Of a stretch of 64,000 nucleotides of DNA, positions 38,027-49,540 are shown piece after piece. The DNA comes from Paguma larvata. Its lineage: Eukaryota; Chordata; Mammalia; Carnivora; Viverridae. The stretch is taken from positions 83,753,132 to 83,817,131 of the forward strand of contig CM057829.1 of assembly GCA_030068075.1 (NCBI GenBank), read 5' to 3'. Positions within the stretch are counted from its first letter, which is position 1, and every line of letters starts with the position of its first letter. The notes beneath the pieces were generated by a model, which searched no databases, was not told where the DNA came from, and saw nothing but the letters and a program-made list of their open reading frames with translations. The position numbers and the translations under genes are program-made.

Positions 38027-38213
38027 TGATTGGAGTGCCTGGGTGATGCAGTCAGTTATGCATCTGATTCTTGGTCTCGGCCCAGGTCATGATCTCACAG
38101 TTCGAGAGTTTGAGCCCTACATCAGGCTCTGCGCTTGGGATTCTCTCTCTCCCTCTCTCTGCCCATCCCCTGCTTGTGCTCTATCTCTCAAAATAAATAA
38201 ATAAACTAAAAAA
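38027..38213 (+). mobile_element. Feline CAN-SINE with perfect 15-bp target duplication
   Basis: GAGTGCCTGGGTGATGCAGT to AAATAAATAAACTAAAAAAA. AAAAGATAGTTTCTT stands on both sides (38012-38026 and 38214-38228). Part of the middle (between CAGGCTCTG and CTTGGGATTC) is shorter than the consensus. Host is the old L1. Confidence 0.96.
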
Positions 38214-38964
38214 AAAAGATAGTTTCTTCAGTAAATAGTGTTTACTGAAAACTGGATATTCACATGCAAAAGAATGCAATTAGACTTGTATTTTTACACC
38301 ACTCACAGAAATTAACTTTATATGGATTACAGACTTAAAAGTAAGACCTTGCTAGGATAAATCATGGGAAAAAGTTCTTTGTCATCAGGCTTGGCAATTA
38401 TTTTTTGAAATGACACAAAAAACACAAGTTAAAAAAAAAGTCAACAAGCGAGACTACTAAAAAGCTTCTGCATAGCAAAAGAAACTATTAACATAATGTA
38501 AAGGCAACCTACAGAATGGGAAAACTATTTTTAAAACATATGTCCGATAAAGACTAATTATCCAAAATATACAGGGAATTTGTGCAACTCAAGCAAAAAA
38601 CAAATATCCAACTTAAAAATGGGCAAAGGACTTGAATAGATATTTTCCCAAAGGAGACATACGAGTACATGAAAAAGTTCTCAAGATTACTAATCATCAG
38701 GGGGATATAAATCAAAACTACAATGAGATATCACCTTACACTATTAGAATAATTATCAAAGAGGCAAGAAATAATAAATATTGGTAAAGTTGTGGAGAAA
38801 ATGAAACCTTTGTGTGTTATTGATGGAATGTAAATCCCACTTTACACTATGCTACAGCTATGGAAAACACTATGGAGGTCTTTCAAAATAATAAAAATGT
38901 CACTAGCATATGATTCAGTAATACCACTACTATGTATATATCCAAACGAAACCAAGTTACTACC

Positions 38965-39192
38965 TTTTTTTGTAAAGCATTTTTATTTTTATTTTTAAAA
39001 ATTTTTTAATGTTTATTTAATTTTGAGAGAGCAGAAGTGGGGGAGGAGCAGAAAGAGAAGAGTACAGAGAATCCAAAGCGGGATCTGAGCTGACAGCATA
39101 GACCTCACTGTGGGGCCCAGACTCATGAACCATGAGATCATGACCTAAGCCGAAGTAAGACACTTAACCAACAGAGCCACTGAGGAGATCCC
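38965..39192 (-). mobile_element. Feline CAN-SINE, reverse strand
   Basis: T-rich start, TTTAATGTTTATTTAATTTT, GAGCTGACAGCATAGACCTC, CATGAACCATGAGATCATGA and a degraded head (GAGCCACTGAGGAGATCCC). Inserted in the old L1, which resumes at AAAATCACTATCTTGAAGAG. Edges are approximate. Confidence 0.9.
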
Positions 39193-39298
39193 AAAATCAC
39201 TATCTTGAAGAGATATCTGCACTCCAGTGTTCAATAAAGCGTTGTTTACAATAGCTAAGACCAAAATGTCCATCAACAGATGAATGGATTAAGAAAAT

Positions 39299-39520
39299 GT
39301 GATATATATATATATATGTATATATTGTATATATATGTATATTATATACAATATATGTATATATTGTACATTTATATACAATATATGTATATATATGTAT
39401 ATATTACATTGTATGTATATATTGTACATTTATATTCAATATATGTATGTATATATGTATATATTGTACAATTATATACAATATATGTATATGTATATAT
39501 ATGTGTGTATATATATAAAT
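39299..39520. repeat. TATATG/TATTGTACA minisatellite inside old L1
   Basis: About 220 bp of AT-rich repeats with a larger unit near 55-60 bp that includes TATATTGTACATTTATATAC, followed by AATATATG. The unit is partly self-complementary (TATATTGTA and TACAATATA). L1 ORF2 sequence flanks it on both sides: GTCCATCAACAGATGAATGG before and GCTATAAAAAAGAAAGAAAT after. Confidence 0.9.
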
Positions 39521-39990
39521 CAGCTATAAAAAAGAAAGAAATTCTGTCTTACAGCAATATGGATGGACCCTGAGGGCATTATGCTAAATGAAATAAGCCA
39601 GACAGGAAAAGAGAAATGTATGTATTCACTTATGTGTGGGATCTAAAAACATCAAACAGAGCATAGAATGATGGTTTACTATGGTCTGTAGGTTGGGGAA
39701 AATAGAGAAACTGTTGATCAAAGGGTACAAACTTGCAATTATATGATAAATAAGTTCTAGGGATCTAATGTATAGCATCATGACTATAGTAACAGTACTA
39801 TATTACAGACTTGAAAGTTGCTATGAGAGTAGAGCTTTAATGTTCTCACCACCACCACAACAAAACAGAGGTTGCGTGAGATGAAGGATGTGTTAACGAA
39901 TCTTGTTGTGGTAAATATTTCTCGATATATATGTGTATCAAATTATCACCCTATACATCTTAAACTTGTATAACATCATGTTAACTTCAT

Positions 39991-40380
39991 CTCCTTAAGG
40001 CTGGAAAAAAAAACCCTCAAATGTCTCAGAAAGTTCTTAGTACCAGTTAAACACACACACTATATACATACAAAAACAAACAGAAAACCATTTCTACTGA
40101 TCTCTGACAGCCCAGGGGCTTAGGAAAAAAAGAATAGAATTTACACTCCCCCCCACCACACACAAAATCAAATCTGCAATACATCCGATGACAGAAATAT
40201 CTCATTTATTGTACATCTTCTGGGAAGATGCCATCATATTTCATCTACTAAAGTTGTTTTTAGAGGGAAAGAAAATAGTGGAGGATGAGTTGCCACATCC
40301 CATTTAATAAGGGAAGGGTCAAATTGTAATTTTAAGCCCTGAATACTATCAAGAAATAATAGTTTATTTTAATACCATGT
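39991..40380. other. Unassigned sequence after the L1 3' end
   Basis: A short ACACACACAC patch lies at about 40051 and CCCCCCACCACACACA at about 40148. No gene or repeat family recognised. Confidence 0.5.
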
Positions 40381-40384
40381 TTCC

Positions 40385-40535
40385 AAATGCCAGCTATTGC
40401 ACTTACCACATATTAACCCATTTAATGCTTACCGCGTCACCGTGAGGTAGGCATGTTTGTTGTTATTGGACTACTAAGGCAAAGACAGTAACTCAGTTAA
40501 GATTGTGCAATCCACACCCAGAGTCCCTGTTTCAG
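40385..40535 (-). mobile_element. MIR-type SINE relic
   Basis: CACTTACCACATATTAACCC, ATTTAATGCTTACCGCGTCA, CCGTGAGGTAGGCATGTTTG and AGGCAAAGACAGTAACTCAG are in antisense MIR order. Confidence 0.65.
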
Positions 40536-40539
40536 CTTC

Positions 40540-41090
40540 CTCGTATTGTTTGTCATCGGTCATGGTTCATTCTGCTTCTTTTCATAGCATTATCTAGCCT
40601 GAGACTTTTCTATCATTCTGTTTAAACTATGTCTTCTCATTTGTCATTACACTTAGTTTACTATATATTCTGCATAACTCTGGTGAGAGAAATGCATTTA
40701 TAAGGAATGGAAGACAAGTTTTCATATTAAAGAAATACTTCGAGTTCGCCAGATTTGTGCTTGAGCTTTTGATGCACTTAAAAGTACTTTGCAGAAAAGT
40801 CCCCTTAATACAAAAGTACAAGGATAAATATGAGACTCGCAGAGTGAGTCTAATAGTGACTGTTCACCATCTGGCTATTCTACCAATAGAGCAACACAGA
40901 AAATCCTCACAGGAAACAAACTAATTTTTTTATTGTTTTTTTGTCAAAAGAATGAGCACCTTAGAAACCAAAGAAGTGGAATCACTGAGTGATAGGAAAA
41001 TTCTGAGTCTATGTTTATCATTGGTATGAATTTACGACTGTATAAAGCAATGCTGCTCTCTCATCTATGCACTCAGTGTTGGCTCTATCA
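40540..41090. other. Unassigned sequence
   Basis: No gene or repeat recognised. Confidence 0.5.
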
Positions 41091-41102
41091 CTTCATATTA
41101 GT

Positions 41103-41328
41103 GGGGCGCCTGAATGGCTCAGTCAGTTAAGCGTCTGACTTCGGCTCAGGTCATGATCTCACAGTTGGTGGGTTTGAGCCCCACGTTGGGCTCTGTGCTG
41201 ACAGCTTAGAGCCTGGAGTCTGCTTCAGATTCTATGACTCCCTCTCTTTCTGCCCCTTCCCTGCTCATAGTCTGTCTGTCTCTCTTTCTCTCAAAAATAA
41301 ATAAAAATGTTTAAAAAAATTTTAAGTG
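41103..41328 (+). mobile_element. Feline CAN-SINE, well preserved
   Basis: GGGGCGCCTGAATGGCTCAG, TTAAGCGTCTGACTTCGGCT and GGGTTTGAGCCCCACGTTGG are close to the family consensus, including an almost intact B box, so this is among the younger copies. CATATTAGT flanks it at 41094-41102 and 41329-41337. Confidence 0.97.
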
Positions 41329-41938
41329 CATATTAGTGATTGTAAATACCTGAAGAATAGATTCAAAAATGATGGATGATGCTGTATTGTCAGCTTTTGG
41401 TACAGCCTAGAGTTAATAGCAAGCACATATGCCTTATTTGTGTCTTACTAGCACCTCCCTCCTAAGGGAAATAATAGCACGTTTCATATTACAACTTTCT
41501 ATTTATCTCTTAAACCACCCTCTCTCAATTTTGATGTTATGATTATATCATAGTGTGATATCTACCTTAACTACATGGTTCCTGGCATTATTGGGAGAAA
41601 CAGAAATGACTGTATAATTATTTGGTTTGGAAGACAAAAGCCCTCAAGGGAATTTTATGAAGGAATTTAAAGTTAAAGATGTGGAGAAATATGATTATCT
41701 AATCATAAAGAAGTTAGTTAAATTGTGGTTAAAGAGCAATGCAGAACGGTTATATTAACACAGACAAAAATCTCTGCACAAAAGCCAGTAGAGCAGGCAG
41801 AGTATTGATACTGAATCAGTGCTAAGTGGTGGGGCCAAACAACCTCCTTTCTCTACTTTGTTTAAGTCTGTCTCAGAGGCTGAAGCTACTCTGCTGCAGG
41901 GCTGAATTCAGTTGCTAGGTAGAGTTTGAAAGAAAGCA

Positions 41939-41941
<3 letters not shown>

Positions 41942-41983
<42 letters not shown>
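41942..41983 (+). repeat. (GT)21 microsatellite
   Basis: Forty-two bases of uninterrupted GT. A likely polymorphic marker; alternating purine-pyrimidine runs of this length can adopt Z-DNA. Confidence 0.98.
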
Positions 41984-41987
<4 letters not shown>

Positions 41988-44374
41988 GAGAAATACAAAT
42001 GATGACTTTGCAGTGGTATATAATTCTAAATTATACGCCAATTTCTTTTTTAATCATATAAAAGTTTTGATATTTGGAAAACAAAACAAAAACAGCAACA
42101 AAAATCTGGATTTCCTTAAACCAGCGGCATACAGAGGCCACAAATTTTTGAGGGAGAAATGAAGAATCTGTAGCTAAATAACTTGATTTCTTTGCACAAA
42201 AGCTATTCATTTGATTCCAGAATATAAATTAAAGTTCTGGTGAGAGAGGCAATCATTTGAGAGAGCTTTGGATGCCTTTGAACTCTGGGAAATAAGGTCT
42301 ATGGTGGCAGGCTTAATTCACCCTTACCGTTTTTTTTTTTTTTTCCTTCTGAACCTTAGTCTTACGCTTTTTGTCTCTGTGAAGGTGTAAAGCAAAAGGG
42401 ATAAAGGAGAGAGTGTGTTCTTCCAAGTGGGGAGCCTCTGTCCTCAGAGCCAGTCGTCCAGAGAAAAATTCAAGAGGCCAATTCTCTTCATCGACAGAAG
42501 AGATATATCATATTTTTGTACTTTATGCACATAGTTCTCACTAAATCTTATGGAGCATAGATTCAAACTAATAGCATTACCCCAAAAGACTAAACATATA
42601 CTTTGATAAATTTAGGACATTGTGTTACATTTCTTACAACAGTAGAATTTGCTTTGGTATGCAAATATAAAATGTATGAATATATGGGTCTAAGTCAAAA
42701 ATACTAATCAATAAAACTCAACAGGGTGCAATTTTCATAATTACAAGCTGTACTAAGTAGTATAGCAAGATTTAAGGTACAGTCTTGATTGTTACTTTAT
42801 GATAAATGCATGCCTTTCAGTTGTCTTTTAGATAGCATAAATATCAGTTACTACAGGGCAATTTTTTTCCTTTAAGCTTTATTTAGAAACAATAAAATTG
42901 GATATTTTGCTTCTTAGACAACATTTCAGAAAGGATTTAAAAAAAATATTTTCTTGCTGTAAAATCATTGCTGCTTTTGTTGGATAATTCTGGGTGGGAA
43001 TGATAAAAGGTGAATTAGCATCTACAGTGGTGCCAGAGAGGACTGTCTGGAGATTCCTTAGAAGATTCTGGGGGAGAGTGGACAAGATCCTGAACCAAGG
43101 CATTGACAGTGAGTGTCACGCGGTGATAGTTTTGGCTTAGAGATACCTCCCTGGGGGCGGGAGGGAACTGTGCACCATTGGAATGTAGCAAGTGAGCCTG
43201 GCACGGCACCCATTCCAATAGAATTGCAGAGATGCCTTACTCTGAACTTTTCATAGGACTACAAATTCATTTCATCTTTTTCATAGTATAATTTATCAAT
43301 GATATCAACACATCCACTATATATAATCCTTTACCCAGAAATCCCCCTTGAGGAATGTATCTAAGGAAATAAATTAGAGAAGTATAGGAAGTAAAGAAGA
43401 CACACACACATGTTGTGATAGATCCAACCCAGCACTGGAATTCTCCACTCCTCTTCCATCTTGTAGAATAGAGATAGCCTTGTCTACAGCCTGATCATTT
43501 CATTACTGTTACAAAGCTGTGCATGTGCGGTGTCTGGTTATTTCTTCTTATAAATTGTGGAAAAGTAAGTAAGTTCATTCTAGTGGCTTAGTAAGAAATT
43601 ATATTCAGAACCCAGATGTTAAAGCCAGGCAACATGGGTTGCTGAAGGCATTTTAAAAGGTTATTATAAAAGGTAATTATCCCAGAGTTTTATCATTACA
43701 TGGTTGGAGGTTGAGATGTTGGAAAGCCACACTTAGGGATTCCCATAACCTTGCAGAAATTCAATACTTAAACTAATCACCTGGTGACAATTTTAAGCTA
43801 ATCACCACTGACCTACACTTCTCTCTTATGAGGATCTTGAGAAATGAGGGTTCTGATTGATTGATTACCCAAACCTGTTTTTTTTCTTTATTACAATGAA
43901 TTTTCCAGCTCTTACAGATAACTGCTACTTACAAAAGACTTATTTGTCAAAGTGTTTCTTTTTTCCAGAGGTAGTAAATCAGGGATACATGAAACTATTG
44001 AAGCAAAAAAGTAAACATTTAATATCGTGTTAGTGTTGCTTAAATATATGACAATTATAGTCAAGATAGACATAAAAACAACAATGATGACAATAAAACA
44101 GTTAATATTTGTTCAACACTCATCTTATGACCATACAAAGGTACTCCAGGGTATTACATATAGCGACATATTATCCTTATGGGAAATCCTTGAGGTTAGT
44201 ACTTTTATCTTACAGTGTTTGAAAATAACCAGATTTGATTCAATGTAACCTGACTTTAAAACCAGGACTTCATATTACTCCATTATTTAAAGAGTTCACA
44301 TGGTTTTGTTCTCCTTTCTTTCATTCTTTTATTCTGCATAGGTTATTATATGGGTAGACAGATTTTATAGATTA

Positions 44375-44432
44375 TTATTATATATAATGTATATTATGTA
44401 TAATGTATATGTAATGTATATTATATGTATGG
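44375..44432. repeat. TAATGTATAT-type AT repeat
   Basis: ATATAATGTATATTATGTAT, then TAATGTATATGTAATGTATA. About four imperfect units of 9-12 bp. Confidence 0.8.
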
Positions 44433-44944
44433 AGACATATGCACACTGAAAGTCAGAGGGTATTTATGAAAATGTTAACAGTGTTTATGATAGACTGTCT
44501 GGAGTATTTTGTTTGTTTTCATTGTGCATATCTTTCTGCATTATTTGCAGCTTAACAAGACAATGTATTAAATTTTATAAAAATATTCTGAAAACTAAAG
44601 TATATAATTATCTGGAAAATATTTGAAATATGTTGTTTAAGAAGTAGGTTTCCAAATTAGTATGCATTTATAATGACATTTTTGCACTCTGAAACCTACA
44701 CATACACCCACACACATACCATACTCACAGGTAAAATATTGGAAGTATGTCAAAATATTAGTTATAATTATCCGTGGGTGATGAAATTATGTATAGTTTC
44801 GATATTCTTTTTGCTAAAATGTGCTTTATTATTTTACTACAAATTAACATATATCATTTTGTAATAAGAATAAAATCCAATCAAAACAAACCCTAAGGAA
44901 GACAAAGAGGAAAAGACATAAAACAGAAAGAGAGGTAGCATGAG

Positions 44945-45125
44945 AAGTGGAGTTGGAAACATCTGGGGTATAAAATCTAGTTCTGGTGCCAGTTTTAGTG
45001 GTTGTCATTCACCTACATAAACCTCAAATTCTTTATTTGCTAAGAAATGTATAGCAATAACATTCACCTCATGTGATTACTGTGTAAATGAAATTAAATA
45101 GTTTATGTGGAATATACTTATGAAA
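44945..45125 (+). mobile_element. MIR SINE relic
   Basis: TTGGAAACATCTGGGGTATA, CTAGTTCTGGTGCCAG, ACCTCAAATTCTTTATTTGC, AATAACATTCACCTCATGTG and AAATGAAATTAAATAGTTTA follow MIR order. Confidence 0.6.
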
Positions 45126-45129
45126 ATGA

Positions 45130-45805
45130 ATTCAAATCCTAGGAAAGCCTTTTCTGCTTAGCCTAAAGAAACAATATAACATGATTCAAGTGGGGAAAAA
45201 TAGAGTTGTGACTTCAGGCTGACATAGAAAAATTACAGTTTCTTCCTAAACTAGATCTATGTATCTACTAGTCTGGCCAATGTGTTCTTACCTACTAGCC
45301 TTTTTGGTGGTATTCCCATTTCGTCTCAGACTTCCTCAACTTCAAGCAATTGGATTCATGAAAAATTGATAAAGTCAAGGTTTGCCTTCTTCTGATTCAA
45401 TGAAAGCATAACAGCAGTTTCTGTGTTCCATGCCTACTACTGGAACTTGGAATTAAGGCACATACCTATACCCTGAGGAATGCTCCTGACAGGACCATTG
45501 GATCTTCTGGTTGTTGCCAGTATGCTACTTTCTACCTCACTCTTACCAGACTGAATCCTTCCCCCAAATTCCAGATCATTACTCTTGGCCCTAAAGTCCA
45601 GCCTAGTCATTATCAATTAACTTCTAAATAGGAATGTTGCTTCTCCCACTAGACTCCAAGGCATTGAGAATACCTAGGGTTTTATGCTCTAGGGAACTGC
45701 CTCTCTATTTGTGCTCCTACAACAGATACCCCACAGGGAATGATGACTCTGGGGATGCCTGTATAACACATGCTTTTTCAAAGTCTATAACTCCGTGGTT
45801 TTTAG
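45130..45805. other. Unassigned sequence
   Basis: Slightly GC-richer at 45280-45770. One plus-strand frame from 45634 (106 codons) runs into the DNA transposon relic and has no recognised domain. No gene evidence. Confidence 0.5.
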
Positions 45806-45809
45806 AGCA

Positions 45810-46044
45810 CAGTAAACCTTGGTCTGTGAGCATAATTCGTTCTGGAAACATGCTTGCAAAGCATTCGTATGTCAAAGCGAATTTCAAGAACCATTGGCTC
45901 AGTTGTGATCGTGTGACATTTGTCATCATGTACTACTCACATTGGAAGACATAGCTTGTTTATCAAGTTAAAATTTATTAAAAATGTTTGCTCATCTTAC
46001 AGAACACTCGCAGAACAAGTTACTTGCAATCCAAAGTTTTACTG
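45810..46044. mobile_element. Small non-autonomous DNA transposon with terminal inverted repeats
   Basis: The left end CAGTAAACCTTGGTCTGTGA and the reverse of the right end (CAGTAAAACTTTGGATTGCA) are imperfect inverted repeats over about 35 bp, both continuing into TTCGTTCTGG/CTTGTTCTGC. Inside are TGCTTGCAAAGCATTCGTAT and CAAAGCGAATTTCAAGAACC. TA follows the right end and CA (probably decayed TA) precedes the left, as for mariner/Tigger-class elements. 235 bp, no transposase. Confidence 0.8.
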
Positions 46045-46049
46045 TATTT

Positions 46050-47025
46050 GGACCAGTCTGTCCTACACAACTGTGGGTCTTTTGGAGAGGCCCTAAGAAC
46101 TTCATGTGTTACTCTGTGTTTAAATGATATCGCTAGTCTCCAGAATGGATATCATGAAAATGCTGACTTTCCCTTATATCTTTTAGATATAATCAACTGA
46201 TCAATGAATCAAACAAACACCAAAAACAAGTTTAATTTCTCTGTTAGTGTCTGTTTGGTATCTTATTAGACTGTCTCTACACTGACCCACAGCATCACGA
46301 TTGACACGCAGCTCTCTTAGCGCTGCTTTGTATCTACAACAGAGCTCTCTTCCTGATTGATTTTTAAATGTTCACTTTTACCCCCTCCCTGAGATTGTAT
46401 TCTTTGATCTTGAAGACAAATGTAATATCCAAAACTTGTTCTTGCTTCTTCCTGCTCTAGGGTTCAGAGACCTCATTAAGTCCTTTTATTCTAGCCACCT
46501 AAACTGAGAATAAATTCATTTCAACATTGAATCTATTCTGGGGAAATAATTTACAGTGATTCATTTGTGCCCCATGTATGCAGTGCCCGGCTTTGGATAA
46601 ATAGAGAATAGTGACACAGTTTTGAGTAAAATATAATTGAATTTGATGGATCAGTTTTATCTCAATGTCATATTTATGTTAAGTACTAAAAAATGTTTGT
46701 CGTAGAAATGTTGAGGTTGAATAGAAATAGCATTGGAACAGTCATAATATTGGCTATGAAACATCAGTATTAGATTCCCTTTCTAAAATGAGAATTATCA
46801 TTTGTGGATCAACTGTGATGACATGCTTGAAAATGTTTTCCAAAAATAATGCCTTCAGTAAATGTAAGTTAATTCCAAGCTTATTATGCCTAAATGCAAA
46901 TAACCACTGCAAAGATATTCTGGTATGTTAAATGGGTTGAGCTTTGGAGACCAAATATCATCATCACCATCATTATCATTATCCTTGTTACTATCCTAAT
47001 ATTAACAATAACAACTATAAGTATT
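46050..47025. other. Unassigned sequence
   Basis: No repeat or gene recognised. An ATCATCATCACCATCATTAT run lies at about 46957-46983. Confidence 0.5.
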
Positions 47026-47029
47026 TAGT

Positions 47030-47205
47030 GAAGATTATTGTGTGCTATAAATGGTTTCTGATATTTTAAAAATATCTCTAATCTTCGTGAATTGAAAAAA
47101 GGTTATTATTCTATCACTTTAACAGATGAGGAAACTGAGGCTCAAAGAGGGTGACTTGAGCAGCACCACACAGCCAGTGAATGACAGAGACTAAAATAAA
47201 ACGCC
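47030..47205 (-). mobile_element. MIR SINE relic, reverse strand
   Basis: AACAGATGAGGAAACTGAGG, CTCAAAGAGGGTGACTTGAG and CACCACACAGCCAGTGAATG are the best-preserved MIR core in this window. Confidence 0.88.
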
Positions 47206-47209
47206 AAAA

Positions 47210-48335
47210 CATAGATTCTCATTTGGATTTACCAGATGACTGGAATGACAGCACAAATTGGTTGATTTTTCCTACAAATGTAATGGTTTGTTCAAAACAT
47301 ATGTAGATAAAGGCCAAGCAATTGGAGAGTACTTCTAGACCTGCTGTTTGGAATTCTGCATCCACAGTCTGTCTACCCCTTTTCTGAAGAATGATTCATC
47401 TTTCTGCTAGGGTCTCAGCTTAGGTACTTGGAACACATGCATTACATGGTATAGGAATTATTCAGCTGGGCATAAAGGGACCAACCATGCTTAAGGATGC
47501 AAGTTACTCAAGAATTAACTTCTCCATTGTCTTACATCTTATTTTTAATAATTGAATTAAATTGAATTTGCATTTTATCATTTGACTTCTCACCCTATCA
47601 ACACAACAGGACTCCTTTAATGTTTTGCCCTTCGACATCTAGTTTTCCTAAGGCCAATATTGGCAATTATATCTTGTATAGATTTATGGAAATGTTATCC
47701 TCCTATTTATGTAATAATTATTGTGGAAAATTGCCTTCAGAATCTCCAGAACAATCTCCATAACTTTCTATCACCATTATTTCAGGAAAATTTTAATCTT
47801 CCAGGATTTCATTCCTGACAATGTAATTCATGAGAAACATTAATGCCTCTACCTTCAGGGTCCGTCTGTATAAAGTTTAGGTAATATTGTTGTGCCGAAG
47901 CTTCCTTTAAATGAGATAATATATACAGAATATTAGGAGAATCCTTTGTACGTATATACCTGTTCATTAAATTATAATTTCCTTGTTATTGTCATCTATC
48001 TACGGTGAATCAACCTTTAGAGAAGATATGGGCAATAAAAGACTGCATCAGACTATATATATACACATGATTTTTTAAGTATGATAATTTTGTATGTGTA
48101 ACACATTAATCTCATACAGCCATTTTTCTTAAGGAAAAAATAGAAAAAAAATAGTTTAAGTTTAATATGAAGTGAGGATATATACATAACGAAGTGTCCC
48201 TAAGAGTGAAGGCTTATTAAAACTAGGTCTTGCCTGAGCCTTCTCTTGAGGATTGGGAATCAAGCATAGCTTCACTTTATCCCTTTTAACTACATCCACT
48301 TAATTTCTCTATTAAGTAGTTCTGCTCCATTTGAC
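47210..48335. other. Unassigned sequence
   Basis: No repeat or gene recognised. Closed frames throughout. Confidence 0.5.
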
Positions 48336-48339
48336 CCAG

Positions 48340-48475
48340 GGACTCTTACCCCTTATTTCAATTCTTTCCACTTTAAGTGGAGAATAATAATAACACCTCT
48401 CTTACCCCTCAGAGGGTTGTTGTGAGGAGGAAAATGAGAATGAATGAAAGCAAAAGAACATTAACAAGCTGAAAA
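48340..48475 (+). mobile_element. MIR SINE 3' fragment
   Basis: GGAGAATAATAATAACACCT, CTCTTACCCCTCAGAGGGTT and GTTGTGAGGAGGAAAATGAG match the MIR 3' half. Confidence 0.75.
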
Positions 48476-48479
48476 TGTT

Positions 48480-49365
48480 GAAATAAATATATTAGGGTTA
48501 TTCTGTTAGGAGCTACCTTGAGTGGATAGTTTCTTTAATCAGAGATTTCAGGGTCTAAAAGCTAAGGCAGAGATTGGCATATATGTTACACAAATCTATG
48601 TTTGCTGCTTTTCCTGGACACATTGTTAGGATACTTTTCTAGGTCTCTCTTAATTGTGATGGAGTGACTAAGTCATCATTCGGAGAGTATGAGCAGAATG
48701 ATGTATTAGACTCCTAGACTGCCCATAATAACCGCCCATGTAGATTCCTTCATGTTTTGTGTGTTGTTGTTGTTTGGGGGGATTTTGATGTTTTTCTTCA
48801 AAATGCTGTAATGGAGATAAGCTGCAAAGTGATCCTGGGCACTCTTTGTTCAAAGGGGCAAAGTCTTTGTCTGCATGGGTCCATGGATAAGTCCATGAAG
48901 GAAAAATGCATCGTTGACCTATGAGGAAAAAATTAACACCTACTGCATGTAAGCCCTTACACAGATTTGAGTCAATTTGTTAGTGCAGCCAGAATAAATC
49001 TAAATAAGTTAGAAATCTGATCATGTTGAGAATAACCTACTTTCACATATTTTTATTTATGTAAATCCTTCTAATGAAAACTTGAAAATTAAAACATTTG
49101 CTATAATCAAAATAGGACATTTGCTGCCAAACACAAAGCCACACAAATATTTTCAGTGCTCGCAAATGGAATCTGTAGATCTGAATAATGCCTATAATGT
49201 GATTAAACCTTTACAATGTTGTCATGATTATTTTTCATATTTAGGTAAAGTATCATTATGTTACCAGACTTACAGTTAGTATTCATTAAATAGCTTAATA
49301 TGAATGGGAATCATTGGGTTTTTCAATTTTTCAAAGGACATGCTGATAATAATTTATTACTAATA
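48480..49365. other. Unassigned sequence
   Basis: A GTTGTTGTTGTTT patch lies at about 48762. No gene or repeat recognised. Confidence 0.5.
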
Positions 49366-49369
49366 AAAT

Positions 49370-49540
49370 TACTATGTGGTTGGCATATTCGTAGAACTTT
49401 ATAGGCATTTTCTCATTTAATTAACGTAATAACTCAATACTATTATCGCTCCATTTTACAGTCAGGGTAACAGAGTAGCTAAGAGGTAAGCAATTTGCCC
49501 AAGGTCACACACAATATTGGTGAGAATGAACTAGCTTAAG
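49370..49540 (-). mobile_element. MIR SINE relic, reverse strand
   Basis: ACTTTATAGGCATTTTCTCA, CCATTTTACAGTCAGGGTAA and CAATTTGCCCAAGGTCACAC are in antisense MIR order. A probable continuation (AAAGTCAGGCAGTCAGACTG) lies at about 49938-49985, after an intervening block. Confidence 0.82.

Larger units (their letters stand above)
33080..39990 (+). mobile_element. Old L1 (L1MA/L1M-like) with 5' region, large internal deletion and four insertions
   Basis: The 5' part at about 33080-34900 is GC-richer and matches the L1M 5' UTR and the start of ORF1: CCATTGCTGTGTGCACATTT, GATACCTGCTTCTTCAAATG, TACAGATACCTATGCAAGGC and AACAAAGAATTCAATATAAT. At about 34903 it jumps into the RT region of ORF2 (GCATATTAAAAGAATCATAC), so most of ORF1, the endonuclease and the early RT are gone. 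ORF2 then continues to about 35730, resumes at 37723 after a younger L1, and ends near 39990 (CACCCTATACATCTTAAACT). The RT catalytic box at 35349-35360 reads F-A-Y-D instead of F-A-D-D. Inert. Confidence 0.75.
41340..44935. other. Unassigned 3.6 kb stretch
   Basis: No gene recognised. Notable points: a (GT)21 run, a 16-base T run at about 42331-42346, a GC-richer patch at 43010-43240, and TATAATGTATAT-type AT repeats at 44375-44430. Two overlapping reverse-strand frames at 42879-43218 have no known domain. Confidence 0.5.

Noticed and set aside
39280..39573. 97-codon open frame rich in Tyr and Ile across the AT minisatellite
   Set aside because: It starts and ends in decayed L1 ORF2 sequence and its middle is translated TATATG repeats; not a gene.
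45634..45954. 106-codon plus-strand frame
   Set aside because: Its second half is the small DNA transposon relic and the first half has no recognisable domain or start context.
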